Assembly: GCF_000330505.1 (NCBI RefSeq)
Contig: NW_004440271.1
Coordinates: 51,569-80,473, forward strand
From: Entamoeba invadens IP1
Lineage: Eukaryota; Evosea; Mastigamoebida; Endamoebidae
Length of the DNA stretch: 28,905 bases
Direction: 5' to 3'
Below are positions 10,297-19,463 of this stretch, piece by piece (the first letter of the stretch is position 1; the number at the start of each line of letters is the position of its first letter). The notes beneath the pieces were generated by a model. The model was not told the DNA's origin. It saw only the letters and a program-made list of their open reading frames with translations, and did not search any database. The position numbers were made by a program, and so were the translations under genes.

Positions 10297-10839
10297 ATGA
10301 TGATTGGGCAAGACTGGAACGAAGAAACATTTAAGGCACGATTAAAAGAGTGGACTCAGCTCGAACATTTCAACACCCTTTATGACAGCGATGTCGACGG
10401 GTGGGAGTACTCGAACTTGGTGAGTATTTTAAACAAAAAGACGAACACAATGGCGCTGTGCTTTTCTTCAAGCGGACTTGTGTTTGGGTCTTTTCTGCGG
10501 AATCCGATTATTCCACAGTTCAGAACTATCGACCCAAACTTCTTCATATTCTTCCTCAAGACTCCCTCTGGACTTCCTGTGCCTGCAAAATTCCAGAGAA
10601 CTCATATCGACTTCAAGGACGAACCGTGCGAAGAGTCATTTGTTCTTGGGGGTCATTATTTCTTCGACTTCTTTTCAATTAGGCTGGAGTATGAATCGGT
10701 GAAGAACCACCAACAGAACAACTTAAGATTTAATGAGTACACCTATAAGTTTTTCCAAGGATTCTCGACGGACTACTTCGGTGTCAAATTGGGGCAATAC
10801 GTCAACGTTGTTAGATTTATATTTCTTCAGTGGTATTAA
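10297..10839 (+). CDS. TLDc-domain protein
   Basis: 180 residues from the ATG at 10297 (a second ATG follows at once; a TTG two codons earlier is not used as start). Nearly the whole chain fits one TLDc domain. The entry motif LYDSDVDGW with SNL just after (about residues 27-40) matches the LYDSxxDGxSxxxL pattern of the family. Next comes a strand pair with GLVFGSF, where the family has GxxFGG. Near the end a GGHYFFDFFSIRLEY stretch and a final strand VNVVRFIFLQWY match the domain's C-terminal strands. TLDc proteins are linked to oxidative-stress resistance and, in other eukaryotes, to V-ATPase regulation; single-domain TLDc proteins are numerous in Entamoeba. No signal peptide, no membrane segment. 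It converges on the coiled-coil gene at 11131. Confidence 0.75.
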   Translation: MMIGQDWNEETFKARLKEWTQLEHFNTLYDSDVDGWEYSNLVSILNKKTNTMALCFSSSGLVFGSFLRNPIIPQFRTIDPNFFIFFLKTPSGLPVPAKFQRTHIDFKDEPCEESFVLGGHYFFDFFSIRLEYESVKNHQQNNLRFNEYTYKFFQGFSTDYFGVKLGQYVNVVRFIFLQWY

Positions 10840-11130
10840 TGTGCGGATTAGTTGTTTTTAATAATTTATTTGTTCTAATTCAAATTCGATATGAAAGTAT
10901 TCATATTTTGCATTACCACTTACCAAAAAACATACGAGTTTTTCTTCAACTTTTTTATCATTGAATAGTTTTCATTATACTATTTTAATTAATAAAATTG
11001 TTATAATTTAATTCATGGAACTTATCAAATTATAATTATAACTATAATTAACAAGTTATATTCTATTTTATATATTTGAAGACAAAAAAGTAATGCAAAA
11101 AATTGGCTTATTTCCTTTGAAAAGAGCTTT

Positions 11131-13125
11131 TTAATTTGGTGTTATGCCTTCTTCAGCAATTTCCTGAACATCATCCTCGGACCCCGTCTTCTGCAAATCT
11201 TTTGTTTCGGAAACAGTTTTATCATCCTCGGTCTGCTCTATATTTTGATTTGCATCACTGACTTGTGTTGGGTCAGGTGAACCCGATGCCTCTTTTTGAA
11301 CAATATTAGTGTCTTCTCGTTGTTCAACATTTTGATCTGTTTCAGTTCCAATTGTTATGTTCGATACACCCGCTACTTCTTGATGCGAAATGTTATCATC
11401 TTCTTCTTTCTGTATGTTTTGATCCAACTCAGTGATTGTGTTGGATGTTCTCAATACCTCCTGTTGAGCAAGGCATTGTTCCTTTTGATTCAACTGTAAT
11501 TCTTTCTCTGCAAGTTGTTTCTCTTGATTATCAAGTTCCAAGTTTCTCTGTTTTAATAATTCCTTATTCTTTTCAAGTTCTTGAGATTGCTCAGTCAATT
11601 GCAGTTTTAATTGTTCAAGACTTTTATTGTCTTCTTCGACTTTTTTGGCTTTGCCTTCCAATTCTTTTTGTATATTTTCCATCTCCTCTTTCTTCTCCTC
11701 TAAACTCTGCACGTCCTTTTTCAGTGCAACAAATTCTGACTCCGCCTCTTCTTTCTCTTTTTCTCGTTGCATAATGACGACTTCTCTCTCTCTAATAAGT
11801 TGCGTCTTTTTCCACAGATCGATTTGTGTCTTTCCATTCATTTTGTTTTCTTCTATTAGTTTCTTTTCAATCACATTTAAGCGCTTTCTCTGCTCTTCAA
11901 GTTCTTGAGTTACATTTTTATTGATTTGTTCTCTTGTCTCGAGAGTTTTAATCCGTGTTTCCATTATATTTTCTTGTTGTAACAATAAGTTCTTTCGCGT
12001 TAACAATTGTTCTTGGAATTGTGCCAATTCTGTTTCGCTGTTTTTTATATCTTCTTTTAATCTTTCATATTGATTGAACATGCCATTCATTTGTTGAGTG
12101 TTTGCTTCACAACGTTTCTCCTCTTCATGGAGTTCAGTTTCTCGAGCCATCAATTCCTTCTTCTGTTTTAAATTAGTGTTAAATTCCCTCTTTGCTTGAT
12201 CACTAAGTTCTTGGACTCGTTTTTCCCTTTCTGGCAGATCCCCCTCCAACTTCTTTGCCGCTTCGAGTTTTTCGTTCGCCGCTTGTTGGCACTCCACCGC
12301 CAATTTAATAAATTGGTCGACTTTGTCTTGCACTTCTTTTTCAAGTTTGTTTGAGTATTTCTTTTGTTCATCTAAAAGGTTTTCAAAAATGGTGATAAAC
12401 TCTTTTGGGTCATTATTGACTACTTGGATTTGTGGTGCTTGAAGATTCTTAATTGATTGAATGTCATTCACCAAGTAGCACTCCCCTATTGTCAACTCAT
12501 TCTCTACAAACCCTAATTTGTCCCCAAATCGTATAACATTCGTCGTCATCGGTGGAGTCGCGTAATTTTTCCCATTTAAATGAGTGAACACTGTAATGTC
12601 TTTCACACAGATGTACAAATCGTTCTTCACACGCCAACAAAACTTGTGTGGCAATATTTTGACATGAAACTTTCGATCAGCAACACAAACTTCTTCGTTG
12701 TCTAATACACTTGGTCGGATCACTACTTTCTGTTCAAACTTGACACCACCAAACCTTCGCCGGATGATTCTCTCGCATCCCAAATAAGACTCGTCTAATG
12801 TGATCCATATCAAATCGTCGTTTTTGAGAGTACTTATATAGTTATTAGAATCATCTCTAATTTTTTGCAACGAATCATTGATTCCCTTTTCATAATTTAA
12901 TAATTTATGTTGAGTAACTATTTCATTGTTAATTGCTGTGTCTTTTTGAGTTCTTAGCTTATTCATTTTCTTTTCATTTTCTTGATCTTTAGCGTCTTGT
13001 TCCTTTTTAATGTTATACAAAATTTCTTCCTTCAGTAGCTTCGACATTGAAGATAAAAAAATTGAAACAAGCTGTTCCTTTTCTGGTTTAAAATTCCTGG
13101 TTTGCTCTTCTATTGGTTTGCTCAT
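11131..13125 (-). CDS. Coiled-coil protein with FHA-like domain
   Basis: 664 residues from the ATG at 13125 (MSKPIEEQ); the in-frame GTG at 13137 is rejected. Residues about 20-100 are helical and charged. Residues about 105-225 form a beta-rich globular part whose order of motifs (LDNEEVCVADRKFHVKI, then LNGKNY, then NVIRFGDKLGFV) resembles a divergent FHA fold, a phosphothreonine reader. The usual FHA Arg/Ser/His residues are only partly matched. Residues about 240-557 are an almost unbroken coiled coil rich in Glu, Lys, Gln and Leu. The acidic tail (about 557-664) contains three imperfect repeats of 27-30 residues. A scaffold or cytoskeleton-associated role is likely. It lies 193 bases downstream of the CH-domain gene on the same strand, a similar coiled-coil architecture; no operon is implied. 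A GAAC-type element sits 17-25 bases before the start. Confidence 0.85.
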   Translation of the reverse strand: MSKPIEEQTRNFKPEKEQLVSIFLSSMSKLLKEEILYNIKKEQDAKDQENEKKMNKLRTQKDTAINNEIVTQHKLLNYEKGINDSLQKIRDDSNNYISTLKNDDLIWITLDESYLGCERIIRRRFGGVKFEQKVVIRPSVLDNEEVCVADRKFHVKILPHKFCWRVKNDLYICVKDITVFTHLNGKNYATPPMTTNVIRFGDKLGFVENELTIGECYLVNDIQSIKNLQAPQIQVVNNDPKEFITIFENLLDEQKKYSNKLEKEVQDKVDQFIKLAVECQQAANEKLEAAKKLEGDLPEREKRVQELSDQAKREFNTNLKQKKELMARETELHEEEKRCEANTQQMNGMFNQYERLKEDIKNSETELAQFQEQLLTRKNLLLQQENIMETRIKTLETREQINKNVTQELEEQRKRLNVIEKKLIEENKMNGKTQIDLWKKTQLIREREVVIMQREKEKEEAESEFVALKKDVQSLEEKKEEMENIQKELEGKAKKVEEDNKSLEQLKLQLTEQSQELEKNKELLKQRNLELDNQEKQLAEKELQLNQKEQCLAQQEVLRTSNTITELDQNIQKEEDDNISHQEVAGVSNITIGTETDQNVEQREDTNIVQKEASGSPDPTQVSDANQNIEQTEDDKTVSETKDLQKTGSEDDVQEIAEEGITPN
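11222..11465 (-). repeat. Three imperfect 27-30 codon tandem repeats in the acidic tail
   Basis: The units begin QEVLRTSNT, QEVAGVSNIT and KEASGSPDPT, and each carries a DQN/ANQN-[IV] core followed by Glu/Asp-rich residues and D-[DT]. They are coding and in frame, and the copies have diverged clearly at the DNA level. This looks like an old internal duplication in a disordered tail. Confidence 0.7.
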
Positions 13126-13141
13126 ATTGTCTTTCACTTTT

Positions 13142-13150
13142 CAGTTCATT
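13142..13150 (-). promoter_or_regulatory. GAAC-type core promoter element
   Basis: AATGAACTG on the minus strand matches the Entamoeba GAAC element (AATGAACT). It lies 17-25 bases before the ATG at 13125, where core promoter elements are expected because leaders are short. Confidence 0.45.
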
Positions 13151-13318
13151 TTATTGTAATTTTTTCACTCCACTTCATTTGAATGATTTTAAGATCATTC
13201 ATTTAATCATTAATTTGAGTATTAATTCTGTTAACTTAATTAATAGTTTTAATAGTAAAAATAAACTATAACGCTTATTAAAAGCCATTTCAATGATATT
13301 CTTATTAAACACTCCCTT

Positions 13319-16300
13319 CTACAACACTTCTTTCGATAATCGTTCAACTAGCCAACAGTTCCAATCCTTCAGTGGTATGTTCTTCATTTTACATTCTTCA
13401 TACAACATTGTATTATCTATTTTTAGTACTTCCTTTGGTAACACAATTTTGATGGCTAATGCAAGTCCATTAAAGACAACCTTCTTATCTTCTTCATCTT
13501 CGACAGAACACTTCTTTAATTTGTCTAACACACCGACTAACTGTTCTTTCTCACTCTTTAATTTCAAACTCTCTCGTTCGTATTCATTAATTTTCTTCTG
13601 CAATTTGTCGTTCGCGTTCTTCTGAAATCCTACTTTCATCTCTATCATTTTGACACTCTCAACTTGCACACGTAATTCGTCTTTTGCTTCAATTGTTTCC
13701 TTTTCAAATTGTTTCACACGTTCGTCTTTGCCAGACGACTCCAATCGATACTTTTCCACCTCTTTCTTTAAGGCTTCGATGTGTTTGTCGCTTTCCTCTT
13801 TCATTTCTGCAAGCTCCTTCTCTTTCTTTTCAAGCTGACTGAGTGCTTTCTGAACGTCTTTCTTGACCTCCACAACTTCATTTTGTTTTTCTGTGAGTTG
13901 TGATTTTAATACTCCATTCGACTGTTCACTCGCCTCGCACTTCTGAACACTTTCTAAAAGACTTTGCTTCATGTTCTTCATCTCAGATTCATTGTTTTTC
14001 TTGAGACTCTCCAATTGAGAAGTTAGAGCTAGAATCTGCGTGTTGAGTCCACTCCGCTCGACTGCAGTCTTTTCAGTCTCCTCTCGGACTTTTTCTATTT
14101 CTTTTTCCTTTCTCTTGATCTCCAAGACTTTGTTCTCAAGTTCGGTATTCAAGTCCTTTTCTTTCTGCTCCTTCTCGTTCTTAATCATTTCAATCATTCG
14201 CACCTTCATGGCAACTTCTTTCTGCAACGCATTGCGCTCTTCGACTAACTCTTCTGTTCTACGCTCAACTCTTTCAAGCTAATTGTCTTCTCCTTCACTT
14301 CATTTCCTAATGTGTCAATCTCATCTTCTCTCTTTTTCTTCATGCTTTCACACTCTTCTTTTAACACACGAAGCTCGTCGTTCTTCTTTCTTTCGCTCAG
14401 AAGTTGGTCGTTGATTAAACTGCACATTTTCTGTGACTCGGTCAGTTGTTTAATCGCTTCAGAAGTCTTCGCTTGTTCGATTTCAACCTGTGCTAAAGCT
14501 TCTTTGATTTTAGTAGTTAAGGTATCTCTTTCAATAGAGTCTTTGACACTCTGCGTTTTACTAATTTCAATTTCTTTGGTCAGTTTCTCACATACAAATT
14601 TCTGATTTTTTCCCTCCTTTTCAAGACTTTCATTCCGTTTTTTTATATCTTCTATCTCACTCAAAAGTTGATTCTTGTTAGCGATAATCTCGGCATTATC
14701 TTTCTTTAATTCATTCGTTGAGGTTTTGAAAAATTCAACCTCTTTCTTCATATTTTCAAGTTCTCCTTGTAAATGAATGTTCGTCGCTTTCTCATTTTGT
14801 AAAACTTTTTCTAATTCACTTTCACCACTTTCTTTCATTTTCATGACTTCCATTTGTGATTGCAAAATTTGGTGATGTTTCGCTTCGTCTTTCATTCTCA
14901 TATTTTCCTCTTCAATTTCTTGAATTTTTTTGTTTGAACCATTTTTGAATTTTTCATAATCTTGTTTAATATGTTCTTCATTCTGTTCGACCACTTTCTT
15001 TTCGATCTCAAGTTGTTCAAATTTCTTTGTTAATTCTTCAATTGTTTTCAAATTCTTTTCCTCTATGTTTTTGTTCTGTGCTTTTTCTTCTTCAAAAGTA
15101 TTTACTTTGATTATAAACTCTGCCTTTTCTTTTGTCCAACTTTCTCTTTCCAAATTGACGTTTTGCATCACTTTTTTCAAATTATCTTCTGCGCTCTTTT
15201 TGATTGTTTCAATCTCGTTTTGTAATTGTTTAATTTTTGATTTATCACTTTCTTCCTGTTGTTTATCATTTTCTGTTTTCTCGTTCTGACTTTTCATCTC
15301 TTTTTCGGTGATTTCTTTCATTTTTTTCTCTTTTTCTGTCATCTCCAAAAGTTCATTCTTCAAATCTTTCATCATCTGTTCTTTGACTTCTCCGTCCTCT
15401 TTCATATCATCAATAGTTGTTTCCATCTGATCGATCGCGTCGTTCTTCTCTTTAATCCTCATATTCAAGTCCTTCACACTTCTTTCAAACTCCTGAATGA
15501 TCCCCATCAATGTGTTCTCTCCTTGTAATTTGACTCGCATCTCTCGTTCGGCCTTTTCCGCAGATTCTTTCTTCTCTTTCATCAGCTCTACAGCCTTTTC
15601 CAATTCTTCAATTTTAGTGCTGCGGATCTTCACTTCATTTCGTAGTTTCTCGTTCTCCTCCGTTGCGCCAAGATTTTGCGGTTCGGGGGATTTGATTTCC
15701 TCTTTGACTAACCCTAGTGCTTCAATTTTGAGGTTCGCTACTTTCTCTCGCGTCATTTTGAGTTCTTGTATGACCGCGTCGTTCGGGGTTTCATCATAAA
15801 CGTCATCAGACACATCAACCATCTCAAGACCTTCCTCCATGTTCTCTGCATTTGTTTTGATTTTTTTCACTTTATCTGCAATAGACATGTCCGTGTTTTT
15901 GTCACAAAGCGCAGTGACAACTTCTAACTCAGAATTTAACAGCATTTGAAGATCTTTTCTTTTTTGTTTGATAGCTTCTCTTCGCCCAGCGTGAATCTTT
16001 TCAACAACTTTCATGTCTTGACTACCAAATCGCGTTTCTTTAGTGACAAAATACGACAAGTAAAGTACTAAAGTGTTATCATCAATATCAGAAACATATT
16101 GCGGAATAAGTAAAGGTGGTATGTTTAATAGTTCCTTTGCTATGTTCAGACATGTATTACAGTTCTTCACCTTGTCTTTGGTGAACATATTCGCAGTTAT
16201 TGCATTTGCTCGAAAAGAATTAATAAATCGTGCAAATAGAGTGCCATCACCAAATTCACTTTTCAGGTCAAAAAGGGGGTTCGTTATTTTGAGCACAAAA

Positions 16301-16686
16301 CGGAACCACCTTGAAAAGTCGATGATTCGTACTGGGACGTCATTGAGTCTGTACCGATACATAATATAAAAGAGTAGAGTGATCGTTGGTTTAAATTCTC
16401 CACGTAAGACCTCTTCAACAGACGTTGTCACTTTAATTTTTTCACCTTTCAAAAAATCAACAATAGTGTTCATATTCTTCTCACGGTCTTGTTGTGTAAG
16501 AGGTGTCTTAATGATCCCTTCAATTTTTTTACAACTTTCAATCTCTAAATATCGGGATAATATAACGCCGTCCTGTAAGTCCTTTGTTAAATCCGTTACA
16601 ATTGGCTTTTCGTAATTAATTGTGAAGTTTATTATTTCAGTGTAAGCACGTTGTTGTTGGATGTCGGATGTTTTCGATTTGGACAT
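13319..16686 (-). CDS. Tandem calponin-homology, long coiled-coil protein (frameshifted)
   Basis: The first reading frame runs from ATG 16686 (MSKSKTSDIQQQ) for 813 codons to TAG at 14245-14247; the second continues from the overlap at 14248-14278 to TAG at 13319. Together they encode about 1.1 thousand residues. Residues about 10-105 look like a CH domain (DLQDGVILSRYLE motif). Residues about 112-225 are a clear second CH domain (WFRFVL, GDGTLFARFINSF, DIDDNTLVLYLSYF). A CH pair is the usual actin-binding module of actinin, filamin and related cross-linkers. All the rest is a Lys/Glu coiled coil, ending in a conserved-looking tip (PLKDWNCWLVERLSKEVL). It probably binds actin as an elongated dimer. 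A single-base shift breaks the frame: either an assembly error, a true mutation or, less likely, recoding. The in-frame TTG upstream of 16686 is not used as start. Confidence 0.82.
14245..14281 (-). other. Frame break in the CH/coiled-coil gene
   Basis: On the minus strand, frame 1 ends LKELSVEQKS-stop. The -1 frame is open from just after its own TAG (14279-14281) and reads as uninterrupted coiled coil (LERVERRTEELVEERNALQK). The overlap of both open frames is only 34 bases, so one missing base within 14245-14278 restores a continuous protein. No GTTTGT donor is present to make it an intron. Confidence 0.75.
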
Positions 16687-16705
16687 CAACAAAATTGGAT
16701 TATTA

Positions 16706-16714
16706 AGTTCAATT
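16706..16714 (-). promoter_or_regulatory. GAAC-like element before the CH-domain gene
   Basis: AATTGAACT on the minus strand, 20-28 bases before the ATG at 16686, is one base longer than the GAAC consensus AATGAACT. A TATATGAAAAAG stretch lies a little further upstream. Confidence 0.3.
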
Positions 16715-17168
16715 CGTTGTTTACATACTTTTTCATATAACGAGAATTTTCTATTGAATCAAAAGTGTTATATTTGTATTATATTAATTCAATTAATATA
16801 ATAGTACTATTCTTACCAATTGAATTATTTTTAAAGAATCAAAACTATACAAGAACTATAAAATTGGTAAGAAGTAAGTAAACTATTTAATTGTGTTTGT
16901 GTCAAAAATAGAATTGGATCATAACAAAGGGTGTTATTATTGAATAATCCATTTTACAAGTATAATAACGTGAAAGTGATAGATAGAAGACATGAACGAC
17001 GTTAAAGGCGTTGTTTATAACTTATTAACAACATAAACGAAGATGAAATTATATAAAGACATTCTCTCATTGTATATGACTTCATTTGCCCAACATTTTT
17101 GTAGAGTCTATTTGATGTTAAAATCTGACATAAATTTTTATCTTCAACATTTTCAATAAAAATATTTC
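16715..17168. other. Divergent intergenic region between CH-domain and peroxiredoxin genes
   Basis: About 450 bases of AT-rich DNA between two genes that point away from each other, so it should hold both upstream control regions. A palindrome-like AATTCAATTAATATAATAG stretch is seen around 16786. No gene is seen. Confidence 0.5.
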
Positions 17169-17177
17169 TATAAAAAG
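17169..17177 (+). promoter_or_regulatory. TATA-like element of the peroxiredoxin gene
   Basis: TATAAAAAG ends 27 bases before the ATG at 17205. It is the same 9-mer, at almost the same distance, as before the Ras gene. Confidence 0.45.
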
Positions 17178-17204
17178 AAGTTGAGAGAATTTGATACTCA
17201 AGAA

Positions 17205-17915
17205 ATGGAGACCAAGCAAGAAGTTCCGATTGTTGAATGTATTAAAGCTGAAGAAGTACCAAAATGTGATTGTGAAGTAGCAGTCACACAAGAAGAACCT
17301 GTTCTAGTAATAGGAGGGGAGACTGAAACAAAGGCACAAGACACCACATCTTTGATGGATAAATTCAAAGGATGGGTGTACAACATTACCAACACTATTC
17401 CAGAAATTAAAGTTGGGTCCCAAGCACTTCCCATAAAGGCAGAGTCTTATTTCAACGGTGAAATCGCTGAATATGAAATGACTCAAACTGATAAATATCA
17501 CATTCTAGTTTTCTATTGTAAAGACTTCTCTACTGTCTGTCCAAAAGAATTACAAGAATTCAACGAGAGATTTGAAGACTTCTCCCTCCATGGAGCTGAG
17601 ATTGTTGGAATATCTGTCGATGACATTCAGACGCACAAGAGAGTCTGTGAGTCAAAACCAGAAGAGGGAGGAATTGGAATGTTAAAGTATCCACTTGTTT
17701 CTGATATTTCTAAGACAATCAGTACTGACTATGGTCTTTTAAGCTTTACTGGATTATCAAACAGAGCAACAGTAATTATAGATCCTCAAGGAACAGTCAG
17801 ATCAGTTAAAGTCCACTCCCTCCTTTTCGCTCGAAACGTTCAAGAAATTTTGGAGGAATTCAGAGCAATAGTAATGAAAGATGATATAAAGAAAAACATT
17901 GATTTGAACTACTGA
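17205..17915 (+). CDS. Divergent peroxiredoxin-like protein
   Basis: 236 residues from the ATG at 17205 (METKQEVP; an in-frame TTG at 17181 is rejected). Residues 1 to about 75 are an acidic extension with Cys at ECIK and KCDCE and no homology I can name. From about 78 the chain follows AhpC/Prx1 peroxiredoxins: LVFYCKDFSTVCPKEL, IVGISVDD, GGIGMLKYPLVSDISK, YGLL, and the R187 strand NRATVIIDPQG. Peroxiredoxins reduce peroxides through a peroxidatic Cys, here C112. The usual PxxxTxxC motif is changed to C105-xxx-S109-xx-C112, and the chain stops at FRAIVMKDDIKKNIDLNY without the C-terminal VCP resolving motif. It could be a 1-Cys enzyme, use C105 or an N-terminal Cys for resolution, or have lost activity. 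The fold assignment is firm, the activity is not. Confidence 0.85.
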   Translation: METKQEVPIVECIKAEEVPKCDCEVAVTQEEPVLVIGGETETKAQDTTSLMDKFKGWVYNITNTIPEIKVGSQALPIKAESYFNGEIAEYEMTQTDKYHILVFYCKDFSTVCPKELQEFNERFEDFSLHGAEIVGISVDDIQTHKRVCESKPEEGGIGMLKYPLVSDISKTISTDYGLLSFTGLSNRATVIIDPQGTVRSVKVHSLLFARNVQEILEEFRAIVMKDDIKKNIDLNY

Positions 17916-18151
17916 AGTAATTGAATTACTTGAAAAATTATTTGGTTGTCTTGTTCATTTTTTTTCTTGACATTTATTGAGTAATTTTTAACGGAATCTA
18001 TTTTTCATTTTTTCATTTGTATTTTTATTAGATTGTTTACTTTAAATACTGATATCATTATATATGTGATATTAGTCAAAAAGTGTATAAAAAACCTTTA
18101 ATAGAATAGTAAAACCTTACTAAAAAAATCAATCACTAAGTCAATCAAATT

Positions 18152-19104
18152 TTAGAATGAATCCCCATTAAAACTAGTAGTAAGACTCTGCAAAATTTTA
18201 TTATCAATTTTGTTTCTGCAAAGTCTGTTGTATAATGGATGTTGCAAAATCTTGTCCCAGCCGAACCGATCTTCTTCATTGACTTCNNNNNNNNNNNNNN
18301 NNNNNNNNNNNNNNNNNNNNNNNNNNNNNNNNNNNNNNNNNNNNNNNNNNNNNNNNNNNNNNNNNNNNNNNNNNNNNNNNNNNNNNGTACTCTTCACAAG
18401 TTGGACTTTCTTTAATGCCACACCAAAACATAGAAAATATCACCCCGACCCCCCACAAATAACTCAAATCAGTAGTTTTTCCAAATAAAGCCTCTGGTGC
18501 TGTGTAATTGAAGTTAGCATCTTTCTCGTTAGTACTGAATTCCATTTCAAATAAAAATTTGAGAGTTGGGAATGGGGAAGATATGTTGTGGAATTTGAAG
18601 AATTGGACTTGGGAGACTCTTGTCCTTAACTGGTGTTTACTCTTCACGACATATTGAAGTGCGGAAACGATATCGAAGATGAAGGCGTTGTTCAAATCGG
18701 TATTACTTTGATCGATTTTTAAAGTGCCATATCTCGAGAACTGTGCATTACTCCCCTTAAAGACGTACCACATTTCGTTTAAAGAAGGGACGGGGAAATA
18801 TGATTTCAGTTCAAGTACATTTTCATGTTGAAAACTTAATAAGACTTGCAACTCTGACACAACAAAGTCTAAGTCTTCCGGTTGAGTGATGTGGTACTCT
18901 ACACGTCACTGATATATTCTCTTAAGTTTATTTATTATTGCAGAATCTATTTCTTTCTTTCATTAACAAACTCTTAACTATATTCCATGTTCTTTTCTCT
19001 TCTTCAAAGGAATCACACTCATACACTGAACACTCCGGAACGTTATTACACGCCGGTCTGGAGTACACAAATTTGAAATTCGAGTATTTCAACTCCTCTG
19101 ACAT
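18152..19104 (-). CDS. Pseudokinase, two exons, interrupted by an assembly gap
   Basis: Exon 1 is 18972-19104 (ATG at 19104, MSEELKYSNFK); exon 2 runs from 18898 down to TAA at 18152, with 100 N at 18287-18386. Visible are 215 residues before the gap and 44 after. The fold is that of a protein kinase: SVYECDSF with TWNIVK (K44 as the beta3 Lys candidate), E60 in a helix followed by FQHENVL, SALQYV, TAPEAL at 177-182 as the APE motif, then LWGVGVIFSMFWCG, and after the gap EEDRFGWDKILQHPLY as the last lobe helix. No Gly loop, HRD or DFG can be found where they belong, so catalysis is not expected. It is not membrane-anchored. An out-of-frame ATG at 19156 opens 36 codons, so the true 5' end is uncertain. 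Confidence 0.68.
18287..18386. other. Assembly gap (100 N)
   Basis: Exactly 100 N, the usual placeholder for a gap of unknown size. It falls inside the pseudokinase C-lobe. The coding frames on each side differ because 100 is not a multiple of three, so the mismatch says nothing about a real frameshift. Confidence 0.98.
18899..18971 (-). other. Predicted intron of the pseudokinase gene (73 bp)
   Basis: On the minus strand the donor GTTTGTTAATG follows GTTAAGA, and the acceptor CGTGTAG precedes AGTACCACATC. The split codon A|AG encodes Lys and keeps the frame from exon 1 into the kinase-like exon 2, which otherwise runs back into a TGA at 18907-18909 without an ATG. Donor and acceptor both match Entamoeba signals. 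Confidence 0.75.
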
Positions 19105-19463
19105 CAAAAGTGTTTTCTAGTTGATTGATTTCTTTATCGACTTCAACTGATTTCATAAAATAGGGTTCATTGTATCTCATTCATTATACCGGAAAAAACT
19201 AACTTGTTTTGTTAACAAAATATCATACAGAAAAAATGAATTGAATATTTCATTCCGGTATATTTTTCGTTCTTGATTTGTCTTTATTGTTCTTCAATGG
19301 AATACCAAACTATACTTAAATAATTAATTTTATTATATATTAATAGTTATATGAAATACTATTAATCTTTAGTTACAAATACTAACTCAATTACTAATAC
19401 TCTTTTTATTAGTATAAAACTATTAATAATAGTATAATAGTATTAATAAATTACACGTCTTAA
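19105..19463. other. Spacer between the pseudokinase 5' end and the TMK2 3' end
   Basis: The pseudokinase promoter should lie here; an AATGAACCC (GAAC-like) sequence on the minus strand near 19166 could be part of it. The side towards TMK2 is AT-rich with repeated TATTAATA-like words and is the TMK2 3' region. No gene is seen. Confidence 0.45.

Noticed and set aside
14245..14281. Programmed -1 ribosomal frameshifting in the CH-domain gene
   Set aside because: No X-XXY-YYZ slippery heptamer lies in the 34-base overlap, and such recoding is not known for this type of gene; kept only as a remote alternative.
11131..16686. The two neighbouring coiled-coil genes as one gene
   Set aside because: They are separated by 193 bases with stops in all frames and a GAAC-type element before the second start; only the break at 14245-14281 looks artificial.
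17181..17204. Earlier start for the peroxiredoxin at TTG 17181
   Set aside because: TTG is not a normal start in this lineage, and the TATA-like element at 17169-17177 would leave no leader; the first ATG is at 17205. The same reasoning moved the starts at 8922, 10297, 13125, 16686, 23880 and 25737.
18938..19120. Plus-strand ORF of 60 codons
   Set aside because: The minus strand holds the first exon of the pseudokinase with a consensus intron donor; the plus frame is its shadow.
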